Shown here piece after piece: positions 26,175 through 35,600 of a stretch of 64,000 bases of DNA. The stretch's first letter is position 1; every line of letters begins with the position of its first letter. The notes beneath the pieces are model-generated. The model had not been told where the DNA came from, searched no databases, and worked only from the letters and a program-made list of their open reading frames with translations. The translations under genes and the position numbers were made by a program. Origin of the DNA: Actinomycetaceae bacterium MB13-C1-2 (GTDB lineage Bacteria; Actinomycetota; Actinomycetes; Actinomycetales; Actinomycetaceae); contig CP141731.1 in NCBI GenBank assembly GCA_035621235.1, positions 1,488,001 to 1,552,000 on the forward strand. Direction: 5' to 3'.

Positions 26175-27191
26175 ATGAATGCGCCTCCTCTTTCCTTAGA
26201 ATTGACGCAGCCGGTCTCCCTGACGGTGGATGGGCGGTTGAATCCAGACGCGGTTGGATGGATGCGTCAGCCCATCATCGACACCTCGGGGATCGATGGT
26301 CGCCACAGTTGGTGCCGTAACAAGCGCTGGGAGTACTGGAACGTCATCACTCCCACGCATATCCTCGCCCTGACAGCCTCGTCTATTGACTACGCGGGAG
26401 TCCACGAGGTCTGGGTGTTTGATCGCGCCACCCTTCAGAGTTGGCAGGTGACGCGCACGGATATCCTTCGTCCACCAGACATGCCTCGTTCACTGGATGA
26501 GGGGGCGATCTTTGTGACCAGCGGAGATCTACACATTGCGATTGAGCCCAGCGACAAAGGAACTCGTCTCCGCGCCCGCATTCCTGGGGCTGCTTTCGAC
26601 GTGTTTGCGGCCTTGCCCGCAGGCCATGAGCGTCTGGGTGTGGTGGTTCCCTGGTCGGCCAAGCGATTCCAGTACACGGTCAAGGACATCGCTCGCCCTG
26701 CTACGGGATGGGTGGAAACGGACGGAGTGCGCGCGCCGGTGCCCGAGGGAGATTCGTGGGCCACGCTGGATCACGGTCGTGGTCGTTGGCCCTACGACAT
26801 AACGTGGAACTGGGGTGCCGCAGCGGGAACGGTCATTCACGAGGGAAAGGCGCACATCCTGGGCCTGCAAATCGGAGACAAGTGGACGGACGGCACAGGC
26901 ACCACGGAGAATTCCATCTACTGGGATGGTCGGATCACCAAGGTGGGGGACCTGACGTGGGACTATGATCCCGGCGATTTCACGACTCCTTGGCGCATCC
27001 GCGGGACGCAGATGGACGTAACTTTGGTGCCGTTCTACGACAAGCAAGGTTCCACCTCTATGCTCGTTTTGTCGAGCCGCTCAGACCAGTGCTTTGGGGA
27101 GTACAGCGGGTGGGTGCAGCCCGAGGGTGCCGGACGAGTTGCCTTTAGTGGTCTTGTCGGTTGGGCCGAGGAGGTACACAACCGATGGTAG
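26175..27191 (+). CDS. DUF2804 family protein
   Basis: A 338-residue protein matching the DUF2804 pattern: an N-terminal RHSWCRNKRWEYWNVITPTH, a central FDVFAALPAGHERLGVVVPW, then WATLDHGRGRWPYDITWNWG and the C-terminal DVTLVPFYDK. The fold is presumably a lipocalin-like beta-barrel and the biochemical role is unknown. It is cytoplasmic by appearance, with no signal peptide. It is divergent from the MFS transporter/GH2 pair. The 265 nt after it, up to the next gene, hold nothing I recognise beyond promoter space. Confidence 0.85.
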   Translation: MNAPPLSLELTQPVSLTVDGRLNPDAVGWMRQPIIDTSGIDGRHSWCRNKRWEYWNVITPTHILALTASSIDYAGVHEVWVFDRATLQSWQVTRTDILRPPDMPRSLDEGAIFVTSGDLHIAIEPSDKGTRLRARIPGAAFDVFAALPAGHERLGVVVPWSAKRFQYTVKDIARPATGWVETDGVRAPVPEGDSWATLDHGRGRWPYDITWNWGAAAGTVIHEGKAHILGLQIGDKWTDGTGTTENSIYWDGRITKVGDLTWDYDPGDFTTPWRIRGTQMDVTLVPFYDKQGSTSMLVLSSRSDQCFGEYSGWVQPEGAGRVAFSGLVGWAEEVHNRW

Positions 27192-27457
27192 AGCCATTCC
27201 CGGTGGTGCACCGGTTGCGATGATTATCGTCAGGACGATGCTAATCCCCTCGATCTAGATGCCCGCGTGAGCGAACCCATGGCCTCTCTCACCCGTCTTT
27301 CTCAGCTGTTGCGACCCCCACAACACGGGAAACCCCGGTCCACCCATGAGCGAAGAGGCCGCTACCATAACTGTAATTCGGAAGAATGGCGTGAGCTACA
27401 CGGGTCATTAGAGGCTTGCTGCTGAGTTGGCTAGGATGACCCTGAAGAAAGGTCTCC

Positions 27458-28987
27458 GTGAACAACTCTCGCTATTTCACCGTGCCCGGAAGCGACAGGA
27501 AATACGACCGCAACTGGATGCTAGTCGTTCTCCTAATCTCCCTGGCACTTACCTTGCTACAGGTCAGTTCGGTCAACAACCTCTTGCCCTCTGTCGAGAG
27601 CGCGATGTCCGCCTCAGAGTCAGGCATCCAGATGATTCTGTCCGGTTATGCACTGGCGGTCGGAATAACCCTGGTTCCGGCGGGGAGGCTCGGCGACATC
27701 TTTGGTCGCTCCAGTCTTTGGGTAATCGGTTTGGCGATCTTCACCATCGCCTCTCTCGGATGCGGCCTGGCGGGGACGATAACTCAACTCAACCTAATGC
27801 GCGTTCTGCAAGGAATCGGTGGCGGGTTCTTCTCTCCGCAGGTGACGGGTCTGATCCAGCAGTATTTCCAGGGCAAGTCCCGGGCCCGCGCATTTGGATA
27901 CATGGGTCTGGTTGTCTCGGCGTCGGTCGCGGTTGGGCCATTGCTCTCCGGGTCTCTCGTCGCTCTGTTGGGTGAGGATCCCGGATGGCGATACTCGTTC
28001 TTTATCAATGTTCCTCTTGGCCTTATCGGGCTGGCCGCCGCGTGGAAGTTCCTTCCGTTTGGGAAAGAGCGCCGCACCCTCGGTCCGCATGCTGACGAGG
28101 TGGAAGAGGAGTACGAGGAACAAGAGGTGGCTGCGGGACACCGTCCTCGTAAACGCCGCGGTGAGCGAATCGACCTCGATCCTGTCGGCATGGTCATGCT
28201 GATGCTGGCGGTCCTCGGCATCATGTTGCCCTTCATGTTGCACGGCGTTAGTTGGCGCTGGTTCTTGCTTATCGGCGCGTTTATTCTTCTGGGTCTTTGG
28301 GTCCTCTGGGAGCTTTGGTATGCAAAGCGCGGACACTTCCCAATGGTCGATATGAAGATGTTCGAGATCAGGTCATTCAGCTACTGCACAGCGATCTCGG
28401 CCCTACAGTTCCTGGGGAGCGCAACGATTTTCGTGGTCTTGGCACTGTTCCTTCAGGATGGTCTCGGGGTGTCCGCGCTCATGGTCGGAATCGTCGGGCT
28501 GCCCAACGCGATTGCGTCAGGTTACGCGGCCGTATGGTCCGGCAAGCGCGCGTTGGAACACGGCAAGGGAATTCAGGTGTTCGCGTTGGCGGCGATGCTG
28601 GTTTCCCTCCTCCTATTGATCGCCGGTTTCTGGGGTGTGATCCGGCTTGGTTGGTCGATCTACTGGTTGATCCTGCCGATCATTCCTATGGGTTTCGGCG
28701 CAGGCTGCATGGGTGCTGCAAACCAGACCCAGGCCATGATGGACGTTCCGCCGGCACACGGAGGGACGGCGGGTGGCCTTCAACAGATGACCCAGCGCAT
28801 CACAACAGCAATCGGAAATGCCCTGGTTACCGGGGTATTGTTCTCTGTCTATGGGGGAGGGAAGAATACCGACGGCTGGTTGCTTGGCGCAAGCGCAGGA
28901 CTGGGAGTTATTGCTTTGTTCCTCGCGTGTGCGCTGACGCTTGCAATAGTGTTCTGGAAGCGAATTCCTTCCAGCCCGAGTACCTAG
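27458..28987 (+). CDS. DHA2-family (EmrB/QacA-like) MFS exporter
   Basis: A 509-residue, roughly 14-segment transporter. The first helix is WMLVVLLISLALTLLQVSSV, then motif A-like LVPAGRLGDIFGRSSLW, RVLQGIGGGFFSPQV (motif B) and SASVAVGPLLSGSLV (motif C of antiporters). A large charged loop follows the sixth segment (EVEEEYEEQEVA). It probably uses proton antiport to export drugs or other hydrophobic compounds. GTG 27458 has AAAGG upstream. It is a single gene, convergent with cardiolipin synthase at 8 nt spacing. Confidence 0.88.
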   Translation: MNNSRYFTVPGSDRKYDRNWMLVVLLISLALTLLQVSSVNNLLPSVESAMSASESGIQMILSGYALAVGITLVPAGRLGDIFGRSSLWVIGLAIFTIASLGCGLAGTITQLNLMRVLQGIGGGFFSPQVTGLIQQYFQGKSRARAFGYMGLVVSASVAVGPLLSGSLVALLGEDPGWRYSFFINVPLGLIGLAAAWKFLPFGKERRTLGPHADEVEEEYEEQEVAAGHRPRKRRGERIDLDPVGMVMLMLAVLGIMLPFMLHGVSWRWFLLIGAFILLGLWVLWELWYAKRGHFPMVDMKMFEIRSFSYCTAISALQFLGSATIFVVLALFLQDGLGVSALMVGIVGLPNAIASGYAAVWSGKRALEHGKGIQVFALAAMLVSLLLLIAGFWGVIRLGWSIYWLILPIIPMGFGAGCMGAANQTQAMMDVPPAHGGTAGGLQQMTQRITTAIGNALVTGVLFSVYGGGKNTDGWLLGASAGLGVIALFLACALTLAIVFWKRIPSSPST

Positions 28988-28994
28988 AGTTTTG

Positions 28995-30470
28995 CTACTG
29001 CAGCGCCGAGGTTAGTCGGCACAGTCCATCTAGCAACTGACTTCGGAGGGGTTGTTTCTTCCATTCCTGGGCTGTGAGTTCTCGGGAGTTCGCCCGATAG
29101 TAGTCGTTGACCCGGTCTAGTTCCGCGGCGAAATCCTTGCCTGTCACGATCATTGAGACTTCCATGTTTAGGTTGAAAGATCTCTGGTCCATGTTTGAGG
29201 AACCCACGACAGCCGTGTGATCGTCGATCGAAAAGTGTTTCGCGTGCAGAATATAGGGCGACTTGAACATAAAGATCCGCACTCCTGCCCTTAGCAACGC
29301 CTCGTAGTACGAGCGTTGAGCGTGGTAAACCATCGCCTGATCACCGGTTTCTGACACGAATAGCTCGACCTTAACCCCACGGGCTGTCGCAGCTCGTAGC
29401 GCGTACATGATCGCTTGGTCCGGAACGAAGTAGGGACTGGTGATGCTGATCCGTTTCTTTGCAATACCGATCAGTGCGATGAACACCTGGAGGTTGTTTT
29501 CGTCCCCGAAGCCTGGGCCGCTTGGTAGGATCTGGCAATCGAATGATTCGCCGTGCCTAGAGGGACCGAGAGCGCGTGGTTTTATGTCGTCAAGCATCTC
29601 TCCGGTCTCGATGTACCAGTCACCCATGAAGACGCGGTTTAGGCTTGAGACGACTGGCCCGGTCACTTCCACCATGATGTCCTGCCACTTCAGTCCACGA
29701 CGCAGATTTGCCTTCTTGTTGTAGCTTGAATCAACAAGGTTCTGGGATCCAACGAACCCGATGGTTCCGTCAATCACCATTAGCTTGCGGTGGTTGCGAA
29801 GGTCTGGCCGACGCCACTCGCCCTTCCATGGGCGTATCGGAAGCATGAAGGCCCACTGAGCCCCTACTTCGTCGAACTTGCTAGTGGTTTCGGAAAGTTT
29901 TGGCTGGCGTGCCATGGCAATATGGTCGAGCATGACGCGGACTATTACGCCTCGGTCAGACGCTTCTCGCATTGCCTCGAACACGTCCTCGGTGGTTTGG
30001 TCGTAGGAGAAGATATAGAACTCAATACTGACTTGACTCTTAGCGCCGCGGATCGCTCTAGCCATGTTGGCAATGGATTGCTCGTAGTTGTATGTGATGG
30101 AGGCCGTGTTGCCTGTGAGCATCGGCTGCGCGCCAAGAGATAGGGCAAGCCGTTCAGCGTTTTCGAGCCCGGGCGGAAGCGAGTTGAGATCGCTGCCGAA
30201 CTGCTTTTTATCTCCTTGTGCCACCTGCTGCATCCGACTGACAACGTAGTCGTGCTTCACCCTTCGAGTCTTCGGCATCCTGTTTGCGCCGAAAACTAGG
30301 AAGGCAATCAGACCCACGATTGGGAAGAAGAATATGAACAAGAGCCATGCGGTTCCTGAAGAGGGGTTCCGATTTCTAGGAACTACGAACAGTGCTACTA
30401 CCCTGATGGTCACATCGATCACAGAGATGATTGACACTGTAAGGCCAGGCCAGGCCGGAAAATCGAGCAT
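28995..30470 (-). CDS. cls: Cardiolipin synthase (phospholipase D superfamily)
   Basis: A 491-residue membrane-bound enzyme from the ATG at 30470; longer frames overlap acs and are rejected. Two N-terminal membrane helices (VIDVTIRVVALFVVPRN and TAWLLFIFFFPIVGLIAFLV) are followed by two HKD motifs: NHRKLMVIDGTIGFVGSQN near residue 225 and HAKHFSIDDHTAVVGSSNMD near 410. It makes cardiolipin from phosphatidylglycerol at the membrane. Its start is 10 nt from the acs stop, so it is probably the second gene of an acs-cls transcript. Confidence 0.9.
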   Translation of the reverse strand: MLDFPAWPGLTVSIISVIDVTIRVVALFVVPRNRNPSSGTAWLLFIFFFPIVGLIAFLVFGANRMPKTRRVKHDYVVSRMQQVAQGDKKQFGSDLNSLPPGLENAERLALSLGAQPMLTGNTASITYNYEQSIANMARAIRGAKSQVSIEFYIFSYDQTTEDVFEAMREASDRGVIVRVMLDHIAMARQPKLSETTSKFDEVGAQWAFMLPIRPWKGEWRRPDLRNHRKLMVIDGTIGFVGSQNLVDSSYNKKANLRRGLKWQDIMVEVTGPVVSSLNRVFMGDWYIETGEMLDDIKPRALGPSRHGESFDCQILPSGPGFGDENNLQVFIALIGIAKKRISITSPYFVPDQAIMYALRAATARGVKVELFVSETGDQAMVYHAQRSYYEALLRAGVRIFMFKSPYILHAKHFSIDDHTAVVGSSNMDQRSFNLNMEVSMIVTGKDFAAELDRVNDYYRANSRELTAQEWKKQPLRSQLLDGLCRLTSALQ

Positions 30471-30480
30471 GAGTGAAATG

Positions 30481-32364
30481 CTAGCCGTCCATGGTCGATA
30501 GGTCGCCCTCATCCTGGCCCAGCGCGCGGGCTCGCAGAACCCGTCGCATGATCTTCCCCGAGCGAGTTTTGGGCAGGGTCTCGACAAACTCAATCTCGTC
30601 CGGCTTCGCGATTGGGGAGAGATGTGCGCTGACATGAGCGCGGAGTTCTTCCGCCAGGTCGCGCCCTCCCTCGTACCCCTCCTTTAGAACGACGTAGGCG
30701 TGGATGGCATTGCCCTTGATCTCATGCGGCAGGCCGATTGCGGCCGCTTCAGTGACAACGGGGTGCGAAGCTATCGCTGACTCGACTTCCGCGGTTCCCA
30801 GTCGGTGACCGGAAACCTTGATTACGTCATCGGTGCGCCCGATAACCCAGAAATACCCGTCCTCGTCCACCTTCGCGGAATCTCCGGTGGCGTACTTCCC
30901 GGGATACTGTTTCCAGTAGGTGTCCAGGTAGCGTTGATCATCCTTATACAGGGTTCGCATCATCGCTGGCCACGGGTTTGTTAGTACGAGGAATCCTTCG
31001 GTGCCAACGGCAACCTCGTTCCCCTTTTCGTCGAGAATCTGAGCCTGCTGTCCGAAGACAGGCATCCCCGCCGAGCCGGGCTTCTGCGGCATGGTCGGGA
31101 CACCGGTGATCTGGAACATGCCGGTTTCCGTCTGCCACCAGGTATCCATGATCGGGGCGTTCCCGCCGCCGACCACTTCATAGAACCATTTCCATGCTTC
31201 AGGGTTAATCGGTTCGCCGACAGTTCCTAGAAGTCTCAGCGAGGACAGATCGTGCCTGCTCGCCCATGCTTCCCCGAAGCGCATAAGTGAGCGAATCGCC
31301 GTGGGTGCGGTATAGAACGTTGTGATTCCGAACTGCTCGATCAGTGACCACCAACGGTCGGGGTGGGGGTACGAGGGTCCACCCTCGTACATAAACGACG
31401 TCGCCCCGTTTAGTAGGGGACCGTAAACGACGTAGGAGTGGCCGGTGATCCACCCCGCGTCAGCGGTGCACCAGAAGCGGTCCTGGTCGTGGATGTCGAA
31501 GGTATCGTGCAGGGTTGCGTAGGTGCCGACCATGTATCCGCCGTGGGTGTGCAGGATGGCCTTGGGCTTCCCCGTCGAACCGGAAGTGTAGAGGATGAAC
31601 AAGGGGTGCTCGGCGTCAACCTGGACCGTTTCGCATTTGCCACGAGCTACGGGCAGAGCGGTGAGATCGTGGTACCAGTGGTCGCGCAGGGGATCCATGT
31701 GAACCGCGGAGTTGGTTCGTTTTACTACTAGCACGTTCTCGACGGTGGGGGAGAAACGAACGGCTTCGTCAACAATGTCCTTCAGCGGAAAGACTGAACC
31801 GTTGATCCAAGATCCGTCCGCAGTGATGACTACCTTGGACTCGGAGTCATCGATCCTGGAGGAAAGAGCATCGGAGGAGAATCCAGCGAAGATGACTGAG
31901 TGAACCGCGCCGAGCTTGGCACACGCCAGCATTGCGAACACGACCTCCGGAACGCGGGGCAGGTATATGGTTACTCGGTCGCCCTTTCGTACGCCCAGAG
32001 CCTTGAGAACATTTGCCATGGTCGTCACCTCGCGGGCGAGGGAAAAATAGCTAAAGGTTCGGGTTTCCTTGCCGTCCTCCGAGTGCCAAATAAGGGCGAG
32101 CTTGTTCTTTCTGGGGCCATCGATATGGCGATCAACTGCGTTGGTGACGATATTGGTTTCGGCGCCAGTGAACCATCTATAGAACGGGGCGCTGGAATCA
32201 TCAAGCACCTGTTCCCATGGCTTCGACCAATTGAGTTCATTCGCCCGGCCTTCCCAGTAGGCAAGCGGGTCGGCGGCCGCAGAATCCATGGTTTTGCGCC
32301 AGTCCTTGACCCATGCGTTGTTTATGGTTTCTTGATTTGGCGGGTAGGTCTGCTGGTTCGACAT
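30481..32364 (-). CDS. acs: Acetyl-CoA synthetase
   Basis: A 627-residue AMP-forming synthetase, close to the usual 640-650. The P-loop-like motif is LFILYTSGSTGKPKAILHTH, the adenylate-binding region MDTWWQTETGMFQITG, the hinge region WVIGRTDDVIKVSGHRLGT, and the C-terminal acetylation-site lysine lies in KTRSGKIMRRVLRA. It converts acetate, ATP and CoA to acetyl-CoA. The ATG is preceded by AAAGGGGA. Downstream acetylation control of the C-terminal lysine is known in the family and is inferred here. Confidence 0.95.
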   Translation of the reverse strand: MSNQQTYPPNQETINNAWVKDWRKTMDSAAADPLAYWEGRANELNWSKPWEQVLDDSSAPFYRWFTGAETNIVTNAVDRHIDGPRKNKLALIWHSEDGKETRTFSYFSLAREVTTMANVLKALGVRKGDRVTIYLPRVPEVVFAMLACAKLGAVHSVIFAGFSSDALSSRIDDSESKVVITADGSWINGSVFPLKDIVDEAVRFSPTVENVLVVKRTNSAVHMDPLRDHWYHDLTALPVARGKCETVQVDAEHPLFILYTSGSTGKPKAILHTHGGYMVGTYATLHDTFDIHDQDRFWCTADAGWITGHSYVVYGPLLNGATSFMYEGGPSYPHPDRWWSLIEQFGITTFYTAPTAIRSLMRFGEAWASRHDLSSLRLLGTVGEPINPEAWKWFYEVVGGGNAPIMDTWWQTETGMFQITGVPTMPQKPGSAGMPVFGQQAQILDEKGNEVAVGTEGFLVLTNPWPAMMRTLYKDDQRYLDTYWKQYPGKYATGDSAKVDEDGYFWVIGRTDDVIKVSGHRLGTAEVESAIASHPVVTEAAAIGLPHEIKGNAIHAYVVLKEGYEGGRDLAEELRAHVSAHLSPIAKPDEIEFVETLPKTRSGKIMRRVLRARALGQDEGDLSTMDG

Positions 32365-32549
32365 TTGCGGTCCCCTTTGAATCCGTCACAGCGAAACGAG
32401 TTGTAGCAATGATCGGGCGGATTGCGCAGGCTTGAGAGGGCGTTTCATTCTATGGGACCGAAGTCCTGTGTTGGGGTTACGAAATGGCGTCATGACGGAA
32501 CGGTCAAGATAGGTGGCTTGAGCGCACGCGCCGATGCTACAAACAAGCC

Positions 32550-32588
32550 GGCCCCTGTAGCCCCTCACTTCGAGGAGCCACAGGGGCC
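32550..32588 (-). terminator. Putative terminator of the nuclease/5'-nucleotidase gene
   Basis: Arms GGCCCCTGT (32550-32558) and ACAGGGGCC (32580-32588) enclose a second short stem (CCTC...GAGG). Read on the minus strand, it lies about 45 nt after the stop of the large nuclease gene and is followed by GGCTTGTTTG. A small CGGC/GCCG hairpin at 32600-32612 with TTTTT is adjacent on the plus strand. Confidence 0.55.
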
Positions 32589-32632
32589 AGACCTGTAGTC
32601 GGCCTTGTGCCGATTTTTGTGATTCGGTCAGG

Positions 32633-35600
32633 CTATGCCTGGCCGCCGTTCTCGCGCCGTGACTTCACCGCGATCCCGGTTCCTGCGGCCGTGAGGCCAA
32701 GACCAGCTATCAGGAACCATAGAACGGAAGCGCCCGTATCGGGGAGCTTGCCGTCCGTGCCCGGTTTCGGATCGGGTCCGGGGGTCGTCCCCGCGGTAAC
32801 GGTGCCGTAACTGGTTGCCAAGCTGTCACTTGGTAGGGCAGTCATGTCTAGCACGAGTTCACCCGACTTCACGTCCACAGGCATAGGAACCGTGAACGTA
32901 ACCGCGCCGTCTGTAACCTTCTCGGTGGAGGACGACACGCCGAAGGGTCCCGTGACATCCAAAGTGGCATCGGTGTTCTCGGGAGCTCCGATGGCACAGA
33001 TGTTGAGTTCCGAGTAGGTGGCCTTCAGCGATTCGCCCGCCTTCACCGCTCCGTCTGCTGGATCAAGGTCAACCTTGATTCCCTGCTTGACGAAGTTCGG
33101 GGCGATTCCCTCAACTCCGGACTCAGAAGCGAGGTATGCGAGCCACTGTTCATAGTCAAGCAAGCCGGTGTTGATATTCGGCGCATCCTGGAAGACCCAG
33201 AAGTTGTCTCCGCCCGCCGCCAGGAACGTGAACGTCCCAACGCGGTACTCAGCGGCTTTATCAATGAGCTTTCCGTCAATGAACACGGTGTCGACAACAC
33301 CCTTAACCGCGCCCTCGTTCGCCGGATCCGATACCTCGTGGTACGTGTAGCGAACGTTGTCAGACAGGCCAAGGTACAGGAACGGGCGGGATGGGACAGT
33401 GCCATCCGCACCGCGCTGCCACTGCTGCTCAAGCATCGTGTATATCTGATCGCCGGTCATGGTGACGATAGACAACTCGTTGTTGAACGGCAGCACCGCA
33501 CGAGCCTGAGCGACAGTCACGTCTCCGGCAGCCATGTCCGTACGCAGACCACCAGGATTTGTCACACCCAGGTCGACTCCGCCCGGTAGCTTACCGAGTT
33601 CAGAACGTAGCATGTTCGACACGAGGGTGCCCAGGGGCGATGCTCCGCCGCGGTCTTCCTTGGCGTCCGACCCCAGTACCGCTTTACCGTCCGTGTAGGT
33701 GCACGAGGTGTAAGCCCGAGAGACATCAGCAGAGAGTCGGCCCGTGACCTTGCCGCCCTCACAATCCGCAAGGCGAACGGCGTCACGGATGATGACGTAG
33801 GCCTCTTCCGTGGCTGCGTTGAATCCCTCCAGGACACTTATGTCCTGGATTTGCCATCCGCCCTTGCCATCATTGAGATCGGCGTTCCAGTTGCCGTCTG
33901 CTGCGACTTCCGCGGTTGCGACGTTCTCAACAACTTCGGCGGATACTGCGCCGGTGGCGTTGTCGATACTCAGCACCACGCGGCCAATGTTCTGGCCGTA
34001 GGAACCGGTCTGCACGACAGGGCGTGTCTTGCCCTCGTCACCGTACGGAGCCTCCCACGCATACTCCTTGTGGGTGTGACCCGTGAAGATCACGTCCACG
34101 TCAGCGGAGGTCTGCTCAACGAGTTTCTTGAAGGAGGGCGAGGACGCGAGTTCGGCTTCAAGAGTCGATCCCTTTCCTTCAGCGGCTCCATCATGGTACT
34201 CGGCAACGATCACGTCAGGACGTTCTGATTCGTCAAGGCCCATGAGGCGCGTTACCTCTGCGTTCACTGCCTCAACCGGATCGGTGAAGGAGTATCCGGC
34301 AACACCTTCAGGCGAAACCAGGGTCGGAGTTTCCTGCGTCACCGCGCCGATGACCGCCACCTTCTTGCCTGCGACATCGAAGGTCGCGGATGACTTGAAG
34401 GGAGCCGCGACCTGACCGGTCGCATCATCGATCACGTTGGCTGCCAAGTACGGGAATGCCCCACCAATCCAGCCGTTTACTTCATTGATCCAAGCCTTGC
34501 CTCCGTCGAACTCGTGGTTGCCCACGGCTGACGCTTCTAGCCCCAGGGCTTTCAGCAGTTCGATGGTTGGCTTGTCTTTCTGAACCGCGGAAGCAAACAG
34601 CGAGGCACCGATGTTGTCACCGGCAGAGAGGAACAGAGTTCCATCAACGTCACCGTCAGCCTTCAACTTCTCGATGGTGTACGCGAAATTCATCGTGTCT
34701 GACGAGGTAAGCGGACGCGTGTCCAACTCCGGGGCGGCGCAGTTCTTCTCACCGTCGCCGAGCTTTCCGTCGATCCGACCGTGGAAGTCGTTGATGTTCA
34801 ACAGCTGGATCACGGATGACTCCGGCACCGTGGTGTCGGCCTTGAAACCGACAACGGCCGGGGAGTGATCGGAGGAACGGAGCGGAGTGTCCGCAAGGCC
34901 CTGCACGAACTCGCCGCCGGTCGCGTTGAAGCGACTGTAGTTGTAGGCAATGGACTGCGAACCGTTGATGTCCCAGATCGCGTGCCCGGTGGCGCGGTCG
35001 AGTGCAGACTCGGAAATAATGACGTGGTCCAGTGACCCGTCCATTCCGCCGTAGTTGTACGAGGACTGAACCGGCGTTCCGTTCTCGACGTTTACGTTGG
35101 CGTAGCCAGCCTCATAGAAGGCCAACATCGGATCTTCGAACGTGTATGCGTTGAAGTCTCCAACCAGAACCACGTCCTCCACGGTCTTTCCTGTGTTGGC
35201 AGATAGTTCTGGAAGGACAACCTCGATCCACGCCGCGAGTGCATTTGCCTGGTTGGTGCGGTCTTCGTTGAAGCAACCCTGTGCCCCGCCGGTCATTCCC
35301 GTGGAACAGCTCTTCGACTTGAAGTGGTTGGCAACGAAGAAGAAGGGCTCTCCGCCTCCCGCCGGTTCAAATGCCTGACCGAACGGAGCGCGGGCATTGC
35401 CGAATGCCTCACCCTCGCCCGACTGGTCATTCAGAATCAGGTTGTCACCGATAGGAGTGACATCTTCGGGCTGGTAGATGATGCCGGGATACATGACATC
35501 TTGCTGGTTGATGGGCTCGGCGTTGTCAACGTCCGGAACAATGTAGTCCCACTTTGCGTAACCGGCTGCAGCGTTTAGCTGATCGACTAGGTACGCTGCT

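Noticed and set aside
30471-30635. Longer start for cardiolipin synthase
   Set aside because: The extension lies entirely within the acs coding region, and the normal membrane N-terminus begins at the ATG at 30470.
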